DNA from: JBBSOW01 sp038259365
Lineage (GTDB): Bacteria; Actinomycetota; Actinomycetes; Propionibacteriales; Propionibacteriaceae
NCBI GenBank assembly: GCA_038259365.1
Contig: JBBSOW010000044.1
Coordinates: forward strand, 1 to 23,909
Direction: 5' to 3'
DNA: 23,909 nt
Part shown: in pieces, positions 1-6,795 of the stretch
How positions within the stretch are numbered: position 1 is the stretch's first letter
How the letters are laid out: each line of letters begins with the position of its first letter
Notes under the pieces: model-generated
Told to the model about the DNA's origin: nothing
What the model saw: only the letters and a program-made list of their open reading frames with translations
Databases searched by the model: none
Made by a program: the position numbers and the translations under genes

Positions 1-1274
1 AAGATGCTGCGGCGCTTCACCAACTGGGCGTAGAGCGTGTTTTGAATGGTCTCTCGCACCTGGTCGGTGATGTTGAAGATGGTCACCGGATCGTCGGCGG
101 CGTCGCGATCCAGCTCGTCGGTGGTGATCGCCTCCCCGATGTGGATGCTCCACTTCGACGGCAACGGAATCATGCCGATGGCCCCCAACAGCGGGAAGAG
201 CGGAGTGATGGGGAAATAGGGAAAGCCGAGGACTCGCGCCAGCGTCGGCGCGGTCGAGATCAGCGGATAGATCTCCTCGGAGCCCACGATCGAGATGGGA
301 ATGATCGGCACCTGGGAGCGCACTGCGGTGGAGACGAACCCGCCCCTGCCGAACCGCTGCAACCGGTAGCGATCGGCGTACAGCTTGCCCAGCCCCTTGA
401 AGCCCTCGGGAAAGACCGCCACCAGGTGACCGTCTCGCAGCAGCCGTTCCGCATCGGTCTGACAGGCGTAGGTGACCCCGATCCGGCGAGCGAAATCGTG
501 GCTGAACGGGGTTTTGAACACCAGGTCGGCCCCCAGTTCGCGAGTGTGGCGGCCCAGCTCGTCGTAGATGACGGCGTGCAGGATCAACCCGTCCAGCGGC
601 ATCGTCCCGGCGTGGTTGGCGACCAACAGCGCCGGCCCGCTCTCGGGGAGGTTCTCCACTCCGGTGACGTCGACGCGAAACCAGCTGCGCACCAGCGGCC
701 GCAGCGTCGGCAACACGATGCGCTCGGTGAACTCGGGATCGAAGCCGAAGGCGTCGACCGCGTAGTCACCGGCCAGCCGATCCCGGGCCCAGGCGACGAT
801 CTCGGGCACCGATTTATCCCACTCGACCCCCAACCCGGACGCCAAGGTGGCCAGCGTGGTGAGCGGGTCCGTCACCAGGTCCTGCACCCAGCCCGGCGCC
901 TGCTTGAGCAACCGGGGTGAGGTGGCCCGCAGTTGCTCGAAGCCCACCTTGATCGAGGTGAGGAGCTCTTCGACGAGGGTGTTGAGATCCAGCCCCGCCA
1001 GCGGATCGATGGTTTCGTCGCGGCCGCCGCGCCCGCCCGCCTCGGCGGTGGGGGGCCCGGCGGGTTCTTCGAAGCCCGGTTCGCCGGGTGGGGTTTTCAC
1101 CGGCGGGGTGGGGGCCGGCGGCGAGTTCGCGGGTCGCGTCCTACCGGGGCCGGACAACCGTCGGGCCGCCGTCGACGGGGCCGAGCGGCTTCCCCGGCCC
1201 GCCTGGCCGGCGATCCCGATCCGGGCCGGGGGCGCCGGAGCGCTCGATGTTCTCGGCGTCAGATCCTCGCTCAC
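1..1274 (-). CDS. Lysophospholipid acyltransferase family protein (3' end outside window)
   Basis: Probable membrane-associated acyltransferase that adds an acyl chain to a lysophospholipid or related acceptor. About 424 residues are visible and the stop lies beyond base 1. The start is a GTG at 1272-1274 that overlaps the stop of the upstream epimerase gene (GTGA), so the two are translationally coupled. The first 110 or so residues are rich in Pro, Gly, Ala and Arg and look disordered. The catalytic part has NHAGTMPLDG near residues 220-229 and, further on, FPEGFKGLGK, which matches the second PlsC block. The His-to-Asp spacing is HX6D rather than the classic HX4D, which I recall as a trait of the mycobacterial Rv0502-like branch. 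Gene order (epimerase, then acyltransferase) also matches Rv0501-Rv0502. The true lipid substrate cannot be read from sequence. Confidence 0.85.
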   Translation of the reverse strand, partial: MSEDLTPRTSSAPAPPARIGIAGQAGRGSRSAPSTAARRLSGPGRTRPANSPPAPTPPVKTPPGEPGFEEPAGPPTAEAGGRGGRDETIDPLAGLDLNTLVEELLTSIKVGFEQLRATSPRLLKQAPGWVQDLVTDPLTTLATLASGLGVEWDKSVPEIVAWARDRLAGDYAVDAFGFDPEFTERIVLPTLRPLVRSWFRVDVTGVENLPESGPALLVANHAGTMPLDGLILHAVIYDELGRHTRELGADLVFKTPFSHDFARRIGVTYACQTDAERLLRDGHLVAVFPEGFKGLGKLYADRYRLQRFGRGGFVSTAVRSQVPIIPISIVGSEEIYPLISTAPTLARVLGFPYFPITPLFPLLGAIGMIPLPSKWSIHIGEAITTDELDRDAADDPVTIFNITDQVRETIQNTLYAQLVKRRSI

Positions 1275-2341
1275 GCGCCAGCTCCCCTGCCGGGGGCCAA
1301 CACTCTGGCCAACTGGTCCACCGCGCGGTCGAAACGCTGCACCGAGATGGGCCCGATGCCGGCCATGGCGACGAACTCGTCGACGGCGCGGCGTGAGGAG
1401 AACTGGGGGACGAAGCCTGTGCCGCGGGTGAACCTCTCGGTGTCGATGACGCGGCCGTAGGTGATCATCGCGACGTCGTCGGGTAGCGCGCCCAGCCCCA
1501 TCCGCGCCGCCATTCGCCGCGGGCCGGTTTGCCGGGCGGCCTTGGAGGCGGGCATGGTTGTGGGCACCCAAGGCCGGCCCAGCTGTCTCAGGAGTTGAGT
1601 CAACGTGACCACGTCCTCGGCGGCGACGTTGAACGTACCCTGCAATCGGTGCTCCAGGACGAGGCTCAGGGCGCGGCTGGCGTCGGTGGGATGCAAGAAC
1701 TGCAGCCTCGCGTCGTAGCCCGCGATCCGGGGCACCACCGGTTGGGTCAGGTAGCGGGTCAGGTCGGTGCTCAGCCCCGAACCGATCAAGGCGGCCGGTC
1801 TCAACACACATACGCGCAGGTCACTACCGCGAGCGCTGGCCTTGGCCCCCACAAGCTGGAGGTACCCTTCGGCCTCCAAGCAATCACGGCCGTAACCAGA
1901 GCTCACCTCGCGGGCCGCCTGGTCTTCGCCGAACGCCACCGGGGCGCTCGGGGTGGCGCCGTAGACCGCACTGGAGGAGAACAGGATCACCTGGCGCAGG
2001 CTCACGACCCGTTGGCAGCTGGCGGCGAGCTGCATCGTGCCCAGGACGTTGTAATCCTTGGCGGCGGTCCGGCCGGGTCCGACCTCTGGTGACGTGGAAT
2101 GGATGAGGGCCGCCACCTTCAGCTCGTCGAGCAGCTTTGCCGTCACCGGTGAGCGGACGTCGGCACGCACGAACTCCGCCTCGCCGAGATCTCGCAGGGG
2201 CGGAGCCACGTCTATTCCGACGACGCGATAGCGCCGAACCGGCGTGCCGCCGTCGGGAAGATCGCGTTCGGCGGCGAGGGAGCGAGCAAACCGGGCCGCC
2301 AGATCCCGCGACACACCAGTGACGACGACGGTGTGTGACAT
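1271..2341 (-). CDS. NAD-dependent epimerase/dehydratase family protein (Rv0501-like extended SDR)
   Basis: Rossmann-fold nucleotide-sugar epimerase/dehydratase-like protein of 356 residues. The N-terminus reads SHTVVVTGVSRDLAARF, a poor version of the glycine-rich NAD loop with one clear Gly. The LFSSSAVYGA stretch is the usual catalytic-Ser strand. The expected YxxxK is YGRDC, so the catalytic Lys is replaced by Cys; either the protein is an atypical SDR or it binds NAD without classical catalysis. I chose ATG at 2339-2341, with GGGGG five bases upstream; a TTG four codons earlier has no better signal. It sits 19 bases after bS22 and overlaps the acyltransferase start by four bases. Order and relatives point to the mycobacterial galE2 (Rv0501) position, but UDP-galactose activity should not be assumed. 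Confidence 0.85.
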   Translation of the reverse strand: MSHTVVVTGVSRDLAARFARSLAAERDLPDGGTPVRRYRVVGIDVAPPLRDLGEAEFVRADVRSPVTAKLLDELKVAALIHSTSPEVGPGRTAAKDYNVLGTMQLAASCQRVVSLRQVILFSSSAVYGATPSAPVAFGEDQAAREVSSGYGRDCLEAEGYLQLVGAKASARGSDLRVCVLRPAALIGSGLSTDLTRYLTQPVVPRIAGYDARLQFLHPTDASRALSLVLEHRLQGTFNVAAEDVVTLTQLLRQLGRPWVPTTMPASKAARQTGPRRMAARMGLGALPDDVAMITYGRVIDTERFTRGTGFVPQFSSRRAVDEFVAMAGIGPISVQRFDRAVDQLARVLAPGRGAGA

Positions 2342-2360
2342 CGAGACCCCCAAAAAGCGC

Positions 2361-2462
2361 TTACTTGCCGGCGCGGCGACGCTGAATTCGAGTGCGCTTG
2401 AGCAGCTTGCGGTGCTTCTTCTTAGCCATCCGCTTGCGACGCTTCTTGATGACAGAACCCAC
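2361..2462 (-). CDS. Small ribosomal subunit protein bS22 (33 aa)
   Basis: A 33-residue, extremely basic peptide beginning MGSVIKKRRKRMAKKKHRK and ending in RRRAGK. This closely matches the actinobacterial bS22 protein, once annotated as AURKAIP1/COX24-domain protein, which binds the 30S subunit. The start codon is GTG at 2460-2462, fixed by the invariant family start (MGSV) and by GAGAGG eight bases upstream. The stop is TAA at 2361-2363. An in-frame ATG six codons earlier lies upstream of that ribosome-binding site and is unlikely. Position between the BldC-like gene and the epimerase is the same as Rv0500B in mycobacteria. It is easily missed because it is so short. Confidence 0.93.
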   Translation of the reverse strand: MGSVIKKRRKRMAKKKHRKLLKRTRIQRRRAGK

Positions 2463-2483
2463 AGTTACGACCTCTCGCATGCC

Positions 2484-2526
2484 CGGCCCCGAAGGCCGAT
2501 GATCAAGTTTCAGACCTCGTCTGAAA
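2484..2526 (-). other. Two hairpins between the HTH gene and bS22
   Basis: On the minus strand, after the HTH gene stop, comes a perfect 8-bp stem TTTCAGAC/GTCTGAAA with a 3-base loop (2508-2526). A 5-bp CGGCC/GGCCG stem with a 5-base loop follows (2484-2498), 22 bases before the bS22 start. Neither has a T tract. They could be a weak terminator or processing site for the upstream gene, or a leader structure controlling the ribosomal protein. Only the symmetry is seen; the role is inferred. Confidence 0.45.
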
Positions 2527-2613
2527 AGTTACTTCTGAGCCGACCAAGACGGCGGCAACCATCGAAGCCTACCGAAGGAGCCGCGCCGGGCGCGAATCTC
2601 AGGTGGGCAGGCA

Positions 2614-2826
2614 CTAGCCCGCGTTGTAGAAGGAGCCGCGAAGGTAGTCGTTCACGGCCTCCTCGGCCACGCGGAAGCTTCGGCCGAAGCGGACGGCCTC
2701 CAGATCACCGGCGTGGATGAGCCGGTACACCGACATCTTCGACAGCCGCATCACCTGCGCCACCTCGGCGACGGTCAGAAACTTGACCCCGGAGAGGCTT
2801 CGCTTCGCCTCGTGCGATTCGGGCAT
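2614..2826 (-). CDS. BldC/excisionase-type helix-turn-helix DNA-binding protein
   Basis: A 70-residue MerR-like winged-helix protein of the excisionase/BldC family. The stretch FLTVAEVAQVMRLSKMSVYR is the helix-turn-helix, followed by LIHAGDLEAVRFGRSFRV, the wing, and a short C-terminal tail. The family includes Streptomyces BldC and mycobacterial Rv0500A. The ATG at 2824-2826 is preferred because AGGAG lies five bases upstream; a GTG two codons earlier abuts that ribosome-binding site. It leads the run HTH, bS22, epimerase, acyltransferase. The location is the conserved one, and the protein is more likely a host regulator than a phage excisionase, since no integrase is nearby. Confidence 0.9.
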   Translation of the reverse strand: MPESHEAKRSLSGVKFLTVAEVAQVMRLSKMSVYRLIHAGDLEAVRFGRSFRVAEEAVNDYLRGSFYNAG

Positions 2827-2900
2827 CGTCACTCCTTCTGGGGCCTGGGTCAGCGTCCGGCTTCCCCTCCGGACTGCGCGCCTACCCCTGAGTGAGAGTA

Positions 2901-2939
2901 GTGCCCAAAGTGACGTTTGGGAATAGGAGTGTCAAGCGT
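2901..2939 (-). promoter_or_regulatory. Candidate promoter and palindrome upstream of the BldC-like gene
   Basis: An inverted repeat CCCAAA-N6-TTTGGG occupies 2904-2921. Reading the minus strand, a perfect TTGACA -35 box lies at 2936-2931 just upstream, so the palindrome falls in the spacer and -10 area. I could not find a convincing -10 hexamer at 16-18 bases. A repressor site, possibly autoregulatory, would fit this position, but that is inference. Confidence 0.35.
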
Positions 2940-3007
2940 CCACGCCGTGACCGGCAGCGCTTTCTAGGCCCACCGACGCTGGGATCCTTGATCGAGAAGG
3001 CGCCCCT

Positions 3008-4153
3008 CTACATCATCGGATCGAGCCCCAGCTCGGGATACACCGCCCGCCGGGTGGCCATGATCGCCTGGTCGAGGCGGCTGCTCGGATCGAAGCCTTC
3101 GCTGAAGGGCTTGAAGCTCACCTCGCGGGCGTCGCTCATGGTCAACGGGGCATCGTCGCCCACGAGGTCCCGCCAGGCTTGCGGCGTGGGTGTCAGCGGA
3201 TCGATGGGGCGCCGCGCCACGATACCGAGCAGGTGCGCCCAAGCGCGCGGAACCGCCTCGAGCACCGAGTATCCGCCACCCCCGAGCGCCACCCAACGGC
3301 CGTGGGCGTGGCGATCGGCCAATCGTTCCACGGCGAGGTAGCTGGCCCGTAGCCCGTCCATGCTGAGCCGTAGATCGGTCAGCGGATCGGTGAAGTGGGA
3401 ATCGCAACCGTGCTGGGAGATCAAGATGTCGGGCTGGAACTCCTCCAGCACCGGCGGGACGATCGCGTCGAAGGCGCGCAGCCAGGCGGCGTCGTCGGTA
3501 TCGGGCGGCAGCGCCACGTTCACCGCAGAGCCCCGGGCCACCTTGGAGCCGATTTCGGTCGCGAAGCCGGTGCGCGGGAACAAGAACATCGGCGATTCGT
3601 GCAGGCTGACCGTCAGCACCGACGGATCGTCGACGAAGATCTTCTGCACGCCGTCGCCGTGGTGGGCGTCGATATCGACGTAGGCGATCTTCTTGGCCCC
3701 CGCCGCCTGGAGTCGTCGGATCGCGATCGCGATGTCGTTGTAGATGCAAAAGCCGCTCGCCTCGGCCGGCATCGCGTGGTGCAACCCACCGGCGATGTTC
3801 ACGGCGCGATCGGTCTCGCCGCTCCACACCGCCTCGGCGGCCGCCACCGTGGCCGCACAGATCCGCGAGGCAATGTGGTGCATCCCGAGGACGAGTGGGT
3901 TGTCCGCGGTGCCGACCCCGTAGCTGAGTTGTTCGCGGTTGGAGCGCACGGCTCGGATGTAATCCTCGTCGTGCACCAGGCGCACGAGATCGTCATCGGC
4001 GAGTGGTGGGGCAACCACGTCGAACGCGTCGAGCACACCGAGCTGATCCGCTAACTTGTACGCCAGCCGCACCCTGCCCGGGCCCATCGGGTGGGACGGG
4101 CCGAAGTCGTAACGGGTCAGCTCGTCGGAGTAGATCAGCTGCGGTCGCGCCAT
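3008..4153 (-). CDS. acuC: Acetoin utilization protein AcuC, histone-deacetylase family
   Basis: Zinc-dependent deacetylase of 381 residues, family class I HDAC/AcuC. Members remove acyl groups from lysines, for instance reactivating acetyl-CoA synthetase. The hallmarks are present: the His pair in GGLHHAMP (about 125-126), the DIDAHHGDG metal site (Asp160, Asp162, His164), SQHGCDSHFTDP carrying the second metal Asp, and the late GGGGYS loop. Length and start (MARPQLIYSDEL) match the family; GGAGGG lies nine bases before the ATG. It is transcribed in the same direction as, and 181 bases upstream of, the BldC-like gene, with a likely separate promoter for the latter. No acetyl-CoA synthetase or acyltransferase partner is in the window, so its substrate is unknown. 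Confidence 0.93.
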   Translation of the reverse strand: MARPQLIYSDELTRYDFGPSHPMGPGRVRLAYKLADQLGVLDAFDVVAPPLADDDLVRLVHDEDYIRAVRSNREQLSYGVGTADNPLVLGMHHIASRICAATVAAAEAVWSGETDRAVNIAGGLHHAMPAEASGFCIYNDIAIAIRRLQAAGAKKIAYVDIDAHHGDGVQKIFVDDPSVLTVSLHESPMFLFPRTGFATEIGSKVARGSAVNVALPPDTDDAAWLRAFDAIVPPVLEEFQPDILISQHGCDSHFTDPLTDLRLSMDGLRASYLAVERLADRHAHGRWVALGGGGYSVLEAVPRAWAHLLGIVARRPIDPLTPTPQAWRDLVGDDAPLTMSDAREVSFKPFSEGFDPSSRLDQAIMATRRAVYPELGLDPMM

Positions 4154-4236
4154 TCGCCAAGTCCCTCCTACCAGCCGGCGGGCTCTTGCCCAAGGTCAGC
4201 CCCCAGGGCTGTTCGGCCAGGCTAACCCATCGCGAT

Positions 4237-4257
4237 GCGCGGGCTCGCTCACCGCGC
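4237..4257 (-). terminator. Hairpin just downstream of the membrane-protein gene
   Basis: GCGCGG and CCGCGC form a perfect 6-bp G/C stem with a 9-base loop, starting seven bases after the stop of the minus-strand membrane-protein gene. No T tract follows. It may end the sigma/anti-sigma/membrane transcript. Confidence 0.35.
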
Positions 4258-4263
4258 TCGCCC

Positions 4264-4713
4264 TCAGGCGATCGCCAACCTGCGCGCCAGCAATACGGCG
4301 ACGGCGCCCGTTACGGCCCCGAACACGAGGTGTCCCAGGAGGCTCATCACGCTCGTGGTGCTCATCCCGAACGGACTCATGCCCAGGCGCAGCGGCAACA
4401 AGATGAGCGCGCCTAACACCCACCAGATGACCCCGTAGGCCATGCCGACGAGGATTGCCCGAGGAAGGGAGCCGAGGAAGCGGCCGAAGAGCAGGACGAA
4501 AGTGGCGCCGACGAACGCCGAGATGGCCAGGTGAACGAGCCAGCCGACGATCGCGGCCTCGTTCCCAACGAGCATGCCCACCATCTTCATCATGCCCATC
4601 GCCTGCATAAGAACCCCGAAGGCAGCGCCGCCGGCCAAACCGGCAAGTCCGCCTTGAAGGATCGATCCCGCGACGGCGGGTTTGGTGGTTGTCCCTTGCG
4701 CTAAAGCGGTCAT
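4264..4713 (-). CDS. Four-helix membrane protein of unknown function
   Basis: A 149-residue integral membrane protein with about four hydrophobic, glycine-rich segments, beginning at SILQGGLAGLAGGAAFGVLM, then VGWLVHLAISAFVGATFVLLF, AILVGMAYGVIWWVLGALIL and LLGHLVFGAVTGAVAVLLA. The second helix is preceded by a Met-rich patch (MQAMGMMKMVGML). I chose ATG 4711-4713 because AGGAG sits six bases upstream; an upstream in-frame start has no such site. It lies 100 bases after the anti-sigma gene in the same direction, so it may be a target of, or co-transcribed with, that sigma system. The layout resembles small DUF-type membrane proteins, but I do not recognise the family with certainty. Confidence 0.75.
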   Translation of the reverse strand: MTALAQGTTTKPAVAGSILQGGLAGLAGGAAFGVLMQAMGMMKMVGMLVGNEAAIVGWLVHLAISAFVGATFVLLFGRFLGSLPRAILVGMAYGVIWWVLGALILLPLRLGMSPFGMSTTSVMSLLGHLVFGAVTGAVAVLLARRLAIA

Positions 4714-4813
4714 GATGAACTCCTGTAGGTCACTTCGGTGCACCACACCCTGCGGAAACTGAACCTAATCGGTGCAGTAAAGAAACCCGGTGGGGGGGCC
4801 GGCTACTTCCCGG

Positions 4814-5083
4814 CTACCCGGATTCCTTGTCGATCATCGCGTCGACCCACGCCCGCAGCTTTGCCAATTCCTGCTCGCTGCGCGGGCGCGACCACTTCGA
4901 CAACGTCTGTTTGAGCGAGCGTTGCTCTTCACACGCCTGAGCGCAGTACTCGCATACCGATAGGTGCGCCTTGAGCTTTCTCTCCGCGTGCGGCGTTAGC
5001 GGGGCCGAAGGGTCGGCGTCGAGGTAGCGCTGGATCCGGCGTCCAGACCATATGCACCGCAGCATTTCCAGGCTGAACCTCAT
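4814..5083 (-). CDS. Zinc-binding anti-sigma factor (ZAS type), soluble
   Basis: An 89-residue protein with the ZAS signature His-x3-Cys-x2-Cys (His40, Cys44, Cys47 in HLSVCEYC). This is the zinc site that anti-sigma factors such as RsrA use to hold and release their ECF sigma factor. There is no transmembrane segment, so it would act in the cytoplasm, possibly through thiol or zinc chemistry. Its ATG overlaps the stop of the sigma-factor gene (ATGA at 5080-5083), the usual coupling of cognate pairs. The C-terminal helix (KLRAWVDAMIDKE) is short. What signal it senses cannot be told from sequence. Confidence 0.88.
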   Translation of the reverse strand: MRFSLEMLRCIWSGRRIQRYLDADPSAPLTPHAERKLKAHLSVCEYCAQACEEQRSLKQTLSKWSRPRSEQELAKLRAWVDAMIDKESG

Positions 5084-5643
5084 CGCGTTTTCCTCTCGGG
5101 AGTAAGCATCTCGGGGCCGAGCTCGCGGCGCACCCGGGCCCGGGCCCGGCTGAGCCGCGACATCACCGTGCCCGGCTTGACCCCCAGCACCGCGGCCGCT
5201 TCGGCGTAGCTGAGATCATCCACGTCCACGAGCAGCAACGCCGCCCGAAACCGAGGATCGAGCTTGTCAATGGCCGCCGCCAATGCCTCGTTCAGCGTGC
5301 CGTCCACGTAGGTGTCCTCTGGGCTCGGTTGATTGGCGGCACCGAACGCCGGGTGCAGGTTCGATTGCAGATCCCAGTTACCGATCAGGTCCGGCCGCGT
5401 TCTTCGTTGCAGGTTCAACTGAGTGCGCCGCAAGATGGTCAGCAGCCACGCTCGCGGATGCCGGCCGTCGAAGCGATCGATGGCCCGGTAGGCGCGGATG
5501 ACCGTCTCCTGCACGAGATCCTCCGCATCGCAGCCTCGCCTGGTCAGCGTGAGGGCAACTTGCAACAACACCTCGAGTTGTGGCTCGACGTGCTTTTGGA
5601 ATTCACGACCGCGGTCCTCATCCGTCGCGTCGCGACTACTCAT
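5080..5643 (-). CDS. ECF-family RNA polymerase sigma factor
   Basis: A 187-residue extracytoplasmic-function sigma factor. Region 2 is seen in DAEDLVQETVIRAYRAIDRF with the following RAWLLTILRR. Region 4 is seen in LDPRFRAALLLVDVDDLSYA plus the helix-turn-helix VLGVKPGTVMSRLSRARARV. No region 1.1 or 3 is present. The ATG at 5641-5643 is used; a GTG lies immediately before it and the ribosome-binding site is weak, so the start may be off by one codon. It is the first gene of the pair with the overlapping anti-sigma gene. Three copies of GGAACCGG, similar to the -35 element of many ECF promoters, lie in the region before it, which would fit autoregulation. Confidence 0.92.
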   Translation of the reverse strand: MSSRDATDEDRGREFQKHVEPQLEVLLQVALTLTRRGCDAEDLVQETVIRAYRAIDRFDGRHPRAWLLTILRRTQLNLQRRTRPDLIGNWDLQSNLHPAFGAANQPSPEDTYVDGTLNEALAAAIDKLDPRFRAALLLVDVDDLSYAEAAAVLGVKPGTVMSRLSRARARVRRELGPEMLTPERKTR

Positions 5644-5681
5644 CACGTACTACCTAACCCGGTGAGGCAGGCTTTCGCTTC

Positions 5682-5832
5682 CCGGTTCCGGCAACTTTTT
5701 TTGCCCCCCTGCCCGAGCGTCTCCGCGGAGGCGGCGCCGGGTCACACTCTTCGCCGGTTCCGACCTCGATCGAGAGAGCAGTTGGTGGTCTAGATACCGC
5801 TTGGGATGCCTGGCATCGTGGTTGGAACCGGC
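5682..5832. promoter_or_regulatory. Intergenic region with three GGAACCGG motifs and a palindrome
   Basis: GGAACCGG occurs on the minus strand at 5689-5682 and 5761-5754 and on the plus strand at 5824-5831. The last two belong to a perfect 9-bp inverted repeat (GCCGGTTCC 5753-5761, GGAACCGGC 5824-5832). GGAAC is a common -35 element for ECF sigma factors, and the copy at 5689 is about 40 bases upstream of the sigma start. A perfect GATGCC-T-GGCATC palindrome lies at 5805-5817, between the dehydrogenase stop and the sigma promoter area. No clear -10 element was found. Confidence 0.4.
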
Positions 5833-5833
5833 A

Positions 5834-6757
5834 CTAGGCGAAGGAATAGGTGACGCCCGTCAGCTCTTCGCTGACCTCCCAGAGCCGCCGCGCCAGATCC
5901 TGGTCCTGGGCGGACGGGCTTTGCTTCGCTTCGCCGATGGCGCCCCGGGTCTCGCCGAGCTTCCGGGGTCCGGTGTAGCTGCCCGGTTCGGCCTCGGTGG
6001 CGGCGTAGAGGGTGGATTCGGCTCCCGACTCGGGTCCGGGGAACACCAGGCCCATGATCGGCCTACCGATGGCGGCGATGACGCGGTTGGCGCCCATCCC
6101 GTCGGGGCTGACGAACAGGTTGGTGTTGGCGACCCCGGGGTGCGAGGCCGTCGAGGTCAGGTTCGAGCCGGCCGCGCCGGCGCGCTTGTGTAGCTCCTTG
6201 GCGAACAGCAGGTTGGCCAGCTTGCTGTTGCCGTAGGTGTTGTTGGGGTCATAGCGCGACGGATCGGCGTTGGCCCCGATCACCGAGGCCCCGCCGCGGT
6301 GGTGGGCCAGTGAAGACACCGTGGTCACCCGCGGATTCACCGCGGCCAACAGTCGCGGCAGCAACAGACCCGTGAGCGCGAAGTGCCCCAGGTGGTTGGT
6401 GCCGAACTGCAGTTCGTGTCCGTCGGCCGTCTCGCGGAAGACCGGCGGAGCCATCACGCCAGCGTTGTTGATCAACAAGTCGACCGGCTCGCTGATCGTC
6501 TTGGCGAACTCGGCCACCGACTCCAAGGAGGACAGATCCAGCTTCGCCACGCGGGAGTCGGAATCGATCTCGTCGACGACGCGTTGTCCTGCCTCGATGT
6601 TGCGCACCGCCACGATGCAGCGCGCACCGTGGGCGGCCAGGGCGCGAGCCTGGACTCGGCCGATGCCGGAGTTCGAGCCGGTGATGATGGCGGTCAAGCC
6701 CGATAGATCGCCGATGTCATCGGCCTTCCAACGCGACGGCCGGTTGTTTTTGCTCAC
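5834..6757 (-). CDS. Short-chain dehydrogenase/reductase (retinol/protochlorophyllide-reductase-like)
   Basis: A 307-residue NAD(P)-dependent oxidoreductase with every classical SDR motif: TGSNSGIG at about 26-33 for cofactor binding, NNAG at 97-100, the catalytic Ser in VTTVSS near 148, and YGNSK with Tyr175 and Lys179. The long C-terminal part (PGPESGAESTLYAATEAEPG) is typical of the retinol dehydrogenase/protochlorophyllide-reductase-like group. The start is GTG 6755-6757. It has no ribosome-binding site but a TAGCCT hexamer six bases upstream, a leaderless layout. It lies 38 bases after proC, so it may be read both with asd-proC and from its own promoter. The substrate is unknown. Confidence 0.9.
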   Translation of the reverse strand: MSKNNRPSRWKADDIGDLSGLTAIITGSNSGIGRVQARALAAHGARCIVAVRNIEAGQRVVDEIDSDSRVAKLDLSSLESVAEFAKTISEPVDLLINNAGVMAPPVFRETADGHELQFGTNHLGHFALTGLLLPRLLAAVNPRVTTVSSLAHHRGGASVIGANADPSRYDPNNTYGNSKLANLLFAKELHKRAGAAGSNLTSTASHPGVANTNLFVSPDGMGANRVIAAIGRPIMGLVFPGPESGAESTLYAATEAEPGSYTGPRKLGETRGAIGEAKQSPSAQDQDLARRLWEVSEELTGVTYSFA

Positions 6758-6763
6758 CGGTTG

Positions 6764-6769
6764 AGGCTA
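6764..6769 (-). promoter_or_regulatory. Leaderless -10 element of the SDR gene
   Basis: TAGCCT (TANNNT) is followed by six bases and then the GTG start on the minus strand. No Shine-Dalgarno sequence is present. A transcript starting at the GTG would be leaderless. Confidence 0.5.
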
Positions 6770-6795
6770 CCCGAACGGCAGAAGACCCCGCTTAC

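Noticed and set aside
42..920. Long plus-strand open frame of 292 codons
   Set aside because: It is antisense to the acyltransferase, has no recognisable motif, and its composition (His, Arg, Gln, Gly rich) is typical of a shadow frame in G/C-rich DNA.
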